A DNA stretch of 7,932 nucleotides from Pseudomonadota bacterium (GTDB lineage Bacteria; Pseudomonadota; Gammaproteobacteria; Xanthomonadales; Xanthomonadaceae), in NCBI GenBank assembly GCA_023423675.1, contig JAFAFD010000319.1:1-7932 (forward strand), read 5' to 3'. The notes beneath the pieces were generated by a model. It did no database searches. It saw only the letters and a list, made by a program, of their open reading frames with translations, and was not told where the DNA came from. A program made the position numbers and the translations under genes. Shown here piece by piece: positions 4,364 through 7,932 of this stretch (within the stretch, counting starts at the first letter, position 1; every line of letters begins with the position of its first letter).

Positions 4364-5764
4364 TCAGCGCGGCGAGGCCACCGCGCGGTTGCCCGAGGCG
4401 CCCTTGCCCTTGCGCTTGTCCTGCTGCGCCGGAGTCGCGCCTTCGGCCATCAGGCTGTCGCTGCCGAAATCAGTGTCCACGTCCAGCCAGCGCTGCGCCG
4501 GCAGGCCCAGCGCCGAATCGAGCACGGTCGGCAGCAGGCCGCTGGGCAGGCCGCTTTCACCGTTCCAGAGGATGGCGATGCCGAGGTCACGTTCGGGCAC
4601 CAGTGCGACCAGGCCGCGGTAGCCCTGCACCGCACCGGCATGGAAGACCACGTCGTGGCCGGCGTAATCGAACGTGCGCCAGCCCAGCGCGTAGCCGGCC
4701 GAGTGCAGGCGCTCACGGCGCCAACCCGAGCGCATCTCGCCCGGGGTGTTGATCAGGCTCGAATGCAGGGTGGCCAGCAGCGGTGCCGGCAGCACGTCGG
4801 GGCGGTGGCCGGTATGGGCCAGCAGCCACTGCGCCATGTCGCTGGCGCTGGCGTTGACGCCGGCGGCCGGGGCGACGCGGTAATAGGTCGGCTTCGGCGT
4901 CAGTGACACCCAGCCGTTGCGGCTGCGCACGTGCGGACGCGCCCAGCGCGAGCTGGCCTGGATGCCGGCCAGGCCGAGGCTGGCATCGTTCATGCCCAGC
5001 GGCTTGAAGATGCGGCGCTCGACCGATTGTTCGTAGAAGCTGCCCGAGGCGGCATAGACCACGTCGCCGATCAGGCTGAAGGCCACGTTCTGGTAGGCGT
5101 AGCAGTCGCCCGGCAGGCACTTGAGGCTGGTGTTGGCCAGCTTCTGGGTCAGCGAGTAGTACTCGGCATTGCCTTCGATGTCGCGGTCGTAGGCGTTGTA
5201 GGGCAGGCCGACGCGGTGGCTGAGCACATCGGCCACGGTCAGGCGGTCGGTGGCTTCGGGCGAGTTGAGGCGGAAGCCCGGCACGTAGTCGGTCACCTTG
5301 CTGTCCCAGCGCAGCGTGCCGTCGTTGACCAGCAGGCCGGCCATGGTGCCGGCAAAGGCCTTGGACAGCGACGCCAGGCGGAACACGGTGTGCGCGTCGA
5401 CCGGCAGCGGATTGTTGACGTCGGTGACGCCGTAGCCGCGCGCGCTGAGCACGCGGCCGCCCTGCACGATGGCCACGGCCATGCCCGGCACGCGCTCGCC
5501 ATAGGTGAGCTGCTGCGCCATCGATTCGATATGGGCGACGTTGAAGCCGGCGGCAGGCAGCTGCACCTGCGGCACCAGGCCGGTGCGGTAGGCCGCCGGC
5601 TGGGTGTGGGCGACGCCCGGACCCGCGGCGGTTTCAATGTTGGTCGGCATCGGCGGCAGGGCCGGCGGTGTCTGCGCGGTGGTGGACAAGGCCACGGGCA
5701 TCAACATGCCCAGCAAACCGGTGGTCGCCGCCCGGACCGGGCGACGCAGGTTGTTCATTTTCAT
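4364..5764 (-). CDS. Secreted serine beta-lactamase-like hydrolase (class C / family VIII esterase fold)
   Basis: Encodes 466 aa. The active-site triad of the serine beta-lactamase/PBP superfamily is visible: SLSK at 132-135 (nucleophile S132, K135), YQN at 224-226, and HAG at 375-377 in place of the KTG box. HxG forms are common in family VIII esterases and D-peptidase-like proteins. The N-terminus (basic MNNLRRPVR, then a hydrophobic stretch and ALSTTA) looks like a Sec signal peptide cut near residue 30, so the protein should act in the periplasm or outside. Its only two cysteines, C216 and C221, lie just before the catalytic Tyr. The start could be 5764 or 5758; upstream in-frame residues to 5848 do not look like a signal peptide and overlap the promoter. 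A Lys-rich tail follows residue 445. The substrate (beta-lactam, ester or D-peptide) cannot be read from sequence. Confidence 0.88.
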   Translation of the reverse strand: MKMNNLRRPVRAATTGLLGMLMPVALSTTAQTPPALPPMPTNIETAAGPGVAHTQPAAYRTGLVPQVQLPAAGFNVAHIESMAQQLTYGERVPGMAVAIVQGGRVLSARGYGVTDVNNPLPVDAHTVFRLASLSKAFAGTMAGLLVNDGTLRWDSKVTDYVPGFRLNSPEATDRLTVADVLSHRVGLPYNAYDRDIEGNAEYYSLTQKLANTSLKCLPGDCYAYQNVAFSLIGDVVYAASGSFYEQSVERRIFKPLGMNDASLGLAGIQASSRWARPHVRSRNGWVSLTPKPTYYRVAPAAGVNASASDMAQWLLAHTGHRPDVLPAPLLATLHSSLINTPGEMRSGWRRERLHSAGYALGWRTFDYAGHDVVFHAGAVQGYRGLVALVPERDLGIAILWNGESGLPSGLLPTVLDSALGLPAQRWLDVDTDFGSDSLMAEGATPAQQDKRKGKGASGNRAVASPR

Positions 5765-5795
5765 CGGTTGGACCCGTGCGCGACTGCTGTCTGTG

Positions 5796-5825
5796 ATTCT
5801 AGCGCCGCTTTTCGCCTGCGCACAA
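5796..5825 (-). promoter_or_regulatory. Promoter of the beta-lactamase-like gene
   Basis: On the minus strand TAGAAT (5801 down to 5796, five of six -10 bases) is preceded by TTGTGC (5825-5820) with an 18-bp spacer. The predicted start near 5789 leaves a leader of about 25 nt before the ATG at 5764. This supports the choice of the short start, because the longer frame would begin upstream of the promoter. Confidence 0.5.
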
Positions 5826-6007
5826 ACAAAGCGAAGATGAATGCGCATCTGATTGAAAAAGTTGGATTTTTGACGCCCGGCGACGGGGTCTGGACGCGCC
5901 CGCAGATGCCCTCCACATGAGCCCGCCTGGCGGCATCGCGCACGGTCTGCTGGCGATGTTGCAGTGCATTGTCTAACGTACGCGCTTCACTGCCCCCGGA
6001 GCTTGCC
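5826..6007. other. Divergent intergenic region
   Basis: This region separates the minus-strand hydrolase gene from the plus-strand transporter operon. No strong plus-strand promoter stands out. TTGCAG at 5959-5964 and TCTAAC at 5972-5977 each resemble a hexamer, but they are not correctly spaced. An A/T-rich patch at 5852-5872 is unlike the surrounding GC-rich DNA. No RNA gene or repeat was recognised. Confidence 0.35.
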
Positions 6008-6052
6008 ATGCCGCCATCCAACTGCCGCGTCCCGGCCGGGGCCACCGCGTGA
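6008..6052 (+). CDS. 14-codon mini-ORF overlapping the transporter start
   Basis: The ATG at 6008 has a good ribosome-binding site (GGAG 5998-6001, six bases away) and opens a 14-residue frame, MPPSNCRVPAGATA. Its TGA (6050-6052) overlaps the GTG start of the transporter as GTGA. The transporter start itself has no good Shine-Dalgarno sequence. The arrangement suggests a leader mini-cistron that delivers ribosomes to the transporter by translational coupling. There is no codon pattern typical of amino-acid attenuation. It could be chance. Confidence 0.45.
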   Translation: MPPSNCRVPAGATA

Positions 6053-7377
6053 GCGGGGCCACTGGCAAGGGGCCGCTGCGCGGGCTTGTGGCGGCGTTGC
6101 GCGAATCGCCGGCGCTGTGGTGGTCGTTCCTGTATTTCTTCTGCCTGCTCAGCGGCTACTACGTGCTGCGCCCGGTGCGCGAGGCGATGGCCGCCTCGTC
6201 CGATCTGGAGACGGTGTTCCCGCCGCTGCTGATCGGCTGGTTCGCCAGCCACGGCATCGCCCTGAAGGACTTCGTCCTGCAGTTCCTGTTCACCTGCGTG
6301 TTCCTGATCATGCTGGTGCTGCAGCCGGTCTATGGCTGGCTGGTCAGCCGCTTCCCGCGGCGGGTGTTCCTGCCGGTGGTGTATGGCTTCTTCATCGCCA
6401 CCCTGCTGGTGTTCTACGTGCTGTTCGACAGCGGCGTGCCGGGGCGGGGCATGGCCTTCTTCCTCTGGGTGATGGTCTTCAACCTGTTCGCGGTGGCTGT
6501 GTTCTGGAGCTTCATGGCCGATGTCTTCAGCAACGTGCAGGCACGCGCGTACTACGGCTACATCGGCGCGGCCGGCACGGTCGGTGCCTTCCTCGGCCCG
6601 GTCCTCACCAGCGCGCTGGTGCAGCGCGTGGGCATCGCCAACCTGATGCTGGTCTCGGCCGGCTTCCTGGTGGTCTGCCTGTTCTGCATCTGGCGGCTGC
6701 GGCACTGGGCGGTGCTGCGCGAGCGCGAGCAGCAGCTGGTGTCCGGCGAGAAGCCGATGGGCGGCAGCGTGCTCGACGGCCTCAAGCTGATCGTGCGCGA
6801 GCCGCTGCTGCGCTGGCTGGCGATCCTGGTGGTGTTCGGCGTGGGCGTGGGCACGATGCTGTACAACCAGCAGGCCAGCATCGTGCGGGCGGCCTTCAGC
6901 GACCCGGCGGCCAGCACGGCGTTCTTCTCGCGCATCGACCTGGCGGTGAACGCGCTGACCCTGCTGCTGCAGCTCAGCCTGACCCGCTGGCTGCTGTCGC
7001 GCCACGGCATCGCGCCGGCGCTGCTGATACCGGCCTTCGCCATCCTGCTCGGCTTCTCGGTGCTGGCCGCCTCGCCGCTGCCGATGATGGTGGCGGTGGT
7101 GCAGGTGCTGACCCGGGCCAGCGAGTTCTCGCTGTTCAAGCCGGCCCGCGAGACCATCTACACCCGCGTGGACCGCCAGTGGCGCTACAAGGCCGGCGCG
7201 GCCATCGACACCGTGGTCTACCGCGGCGCCGACCTGAGCTTCACCTGGGTGCACAAGGGGCTGTCGCTGTTCGGCTCGCATGTGGTGTTCGCCGGCGGCA
7301 TGCTGGTGGCCGCGTGCATGACGCTGGCCGCGTTCGGCGTGCTGCGCGAAGAGAAGAAGCTGCCGCGCGACCGCTGA
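6049..7377 (+). CDS. Nucleotide-transporter-like (Npt/Tlc-type) MFS membrane protein
   Basis: Encodes 442 aa with about 11-12 predicted membrane helices (for example 22-40, 76-98, 108-126, 135-155, 170-190, 197-216, 254-272, 296-314, 322-342, 404-430), so it is an inner-membrane carrier. GYYVLRPVRE (36-45) and the segment at 364-395 with KPARETIYTRV, RYKAGAAIDTVVYRGAD are features I associate with the MFS subgroup related to bacterial and plastid ATP/ADP (NTP) translocases. Members of this subgroup occur in free-living bacteria, where the substrate is not established. The start is GTG 6049, chosen because homology begins at once and no in-frame ATG precedes it. It overlaps the stop of a mini-ORF. 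A DUF1304 gene follows 77 bases downstream, probably in the same operon. The window does not show whether it exchanges nucleotides. Confidence 0.85.
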   Translation: MSGATGKGPLRGLVAALRESPALWWSFLYFFCLLSGYYVLRPVREAMAASSDLETVFPPLLIGWFASHGIALKDFVLQFLFTCVFLIMLVLQPVYGWLVSRFPRRVFLPVVYGFFIATLLVFYVLFDSGVPGRGMAFFLWVMVFNLFAVAVFWSFMADVFSNVQARAYYGYIGAAGTVGAFLGPVLTSALVQRVGIANLMLVSAGFLVVCLFCIWRLRHWAVLREREQQLVSGEKPMGGSVLDGLKLIVREPLLRWLAILVVFGVGVGTMLYNQQASIVRAAFSDPAASTAFFSRIDLAVNALTLLLQLSLTRWLLSRHGIAPALLIPAFAILLGFSVLAASPLPMMVAVVQVLTRASEFSLFKPARETIYTRVDRQWRYKAGAAIDTVVYRGADLSFTWVHKGLSLFGSHVVFAGGMLVAACMTLAAFGVLREEKKLPRDR

Positions 7378-7384
7378 GCTGCGC

Positions 7385-7422
7385 GGGGTCGGATCCCTCT
7401 CCCACGGAGAGGGCTCGACCCC
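7385..7422 (+). repeat. Nested perfect hairpin between transporter and DUF1304 gene
   Basis: An outer stem ggggtcg/cgacccc (7385-7391 with 7416-7422) encloses an inner 8-bp stem ccctctcc/ggagaggg (7395-7402 with 7406-7413) around CAC. No T-tract follows, so intrinsic termination is unlikely. It may stabilise the upstream mRNA 3' end or tune expression of the two genes. From memory, hairpins of the form gggtcggatccc...gacccc are frequent in Stenotrophomonas intergenic DNA, so it may be another dispersed repeat family. Confidence 0.6.
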
Positions 7423-7454
7423 ATCACCCCATCAACCTACCCAAGGAACCCTGC

Positions 7455-7811
7455 ATGTACTGGATCGCACTCGCCCTGACCCTGCTGGTCGCACTGCTGC
7501 ACGTCTACTTCCTGGTGCTGGAGATGTTCCTGTGGACCCGCCCGCTGGGCCTGAAGACGTTCCGCAACACGCCGGAGAAGGCCGAGATCACCCGCGTGCT
7601 GGCGGCCAACCAGGGCCTGTACAACGGCTTCCTCGCTGCGGGCCTGTTCTGGGGCCTGTTCGACCATCTGCCGATGCTGGTGAACTTCTCGCTGGGCTGC
7701 GTGATCGTGGCCGGCTGCTACGGCGCGTGGAGCGTCAACAAGCGGATCTTCTTCATCCAGGCGGTGCCGGCCCTGCTGGCGGCGGTGGCGTGGTGGTTCG
7801 TGCCGGCGTAA
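7455..7811 (+). CDS. DUF1304 family small membrane protein
   Basis: Encodes 118 aa, the usual size for DUF1304. Four membrane helices are apparent (about 3-26, 53-69, 73-91 and 98-116), and the conserved-looking central motif NQGLYNGFLA is at 52-61. A charged segment, FRNTPEKAEITRV, lies between helices 1 and 2. Function is unknown for the family; an inner-membrane location is expected. The start is fixed by AAGGAA at 7443-7448, six bases before the ATG. It lies 77 bases behind the transporter with a large hairpin but no clear terminator between them, so co-transcription is likely. The gene ends just before a convergent pair of GTAG repeats. Confidence 0.9.
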   Translation: MYWIALALTLLVALLHVYFLVLEMFLWTRPLGLKTFRNTPEKAEITRVLAANQGLYNGFLAAGLFWGLFDHLPMLVNFSLGCVIVAGCYGAWSVNKRIFFIQAVPALLAAVAWWFVPA

Positions 7812-7818
7812 GCGCTTG

Positions 7819-7844
7819 GTAGAGCCGAGCCCACGCTCGGCTGC
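7819..7844 (+). repeat. SMAG (GTAG) repeat, stem gccgagc
   Basis: GTAG at 7819-7822, then A, stem gccgagc/gctcggc around CCAC, ending TGC and a short T-run. It lies seven bases after the DUF1304 stop. Confidence 0.9.
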
Positions 7845-7861
7845 TTTTCCTGTGATCGCCG

Positions 7862-7886
7862 GAGCCGAGCAAGGGCTCGGCTCTAC
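7862..7886 (-). repeat. SMAG (GTAG) repeat, inverted, stem gccgagc
   Basis: On the minus strand GTAG is followed by stem gccgagc/gctcggc around CCTT. With the copy at 7819 it makes a convergent REP pair of about 68 bases that can fold into one long hairpin. Confidence 0.9.
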
Positions 7887-7894
7887 AACAAACA

Positions 7895-7921
7895 AAAACG
7901 GCGAGCCGAGGCCCGCCGTTT
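7895..7921. terminator. Probable terminator, best read on the minus strand
   Basis: aaacggcg (7896-7903) pairs with cgccgttt (7914-7921) around a 10-base loop. On the minus strand the stem is followed by a T-rich stretch (complement of aacaaaaa, 7891-7898). On the plus strand it is followed by only three T. It therefore probably ends a minus-strand gene beyond the right edge and may also stop the DUF1304 transcript. Confidence 0.65.
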
Positions 7922-7932
7922 CCGTGTGCGCT

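Noticed and set aside
4931..5920. 329-codon plus-strand frame opposite the hydrolase gene
   Set aside because: Shadow of the minus-strand gene, which has a signal peptide, catalytic motifs and a promoter; the plus frame shows no domain.
5761..7281. 506-codon minus-strand frame opposite the transporter
   Set aside because: Composition is dominated by Gln, His, Arg and Ala, as expected for the antisense of a GC-rich membrane-protein gene; no domain is seen and the plus-strand gene is well supported.
5964..7811. 615-codon plus-strand frame ending with the DUF1304 protein
   Set aside because: Only its last 118 codons are real. The upstream part is the wrong frame of the transporter gene, and a clear ribosome-binding site precedes the ATG at 7455.

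Overview
The window looks like a chromosomal segment of a Stenotrophomonas species, most likely of the S. maltophilia complex. The coding DNA is very GC-rich. The gaps carry at least eight short palindromes that begin with GTAG on one strand. These match the GTAG-type (SMAG) REP family that I know from S. maltophilia. The protein-coding genes also fit a xanthomonad. The species call rests on recognition, not on a database search.

Layout from left to right. Positions 1-363 are non-coding and hold a strongly folded element with 26-bp terminal inverted repeats (7-190), then a GTAG-like palindrome and an extended -10 promoter. Next come gcvT (364-1476) and gcvH (1571-1966), encoding the T and H proteins of the glycine cleavage system, closed by a strong terminator. 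A gap of about 770 bases without a convincing gene follows. It contains a TTGACA promoter and a leader of roughly 280 nt that leads into a 178-aa Lys/Ala-only-style histone H1-like protein (2741-3277), which also ends in a strong terminator.

Positions 3344-4360 are a decayed zone. A cluster of three GTAG repeats is followed by the C-terminal half of a LysR regulator (minus strand), joined almost directly to the C-terminal end of a short-chain dehydrogenase (plus strand). Both are frameshifted and their N-terminal halves are gone. The simplest reading is one deletion across a formerly divergent regulator/target pair. A second cluster of three GTAG repeats follows.

The right half holds a secreted serine beta-lactamase-like hydrolase on the minus strand (4364-5764). 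Divergent from it is a likely operon of a nucleotide-transporter-like (Npt/Tlc-type) MFS protein (6049-7377) and a small four-helix DUF1304 membrane protein (7455-7811). The transporter appears to be translated by coupling to a 14-codon mini-ORF. A convergent GTAG pair and a bidirectional-looking terminator close the window.

I found no CRISPR array, phage, toxin-antitoxin or defence system. The most interesting items are the deletion scar, the cluster-specific GTAG stems, the TIR-flanked folded element, the coupled mini-ORF and the long histone leader.
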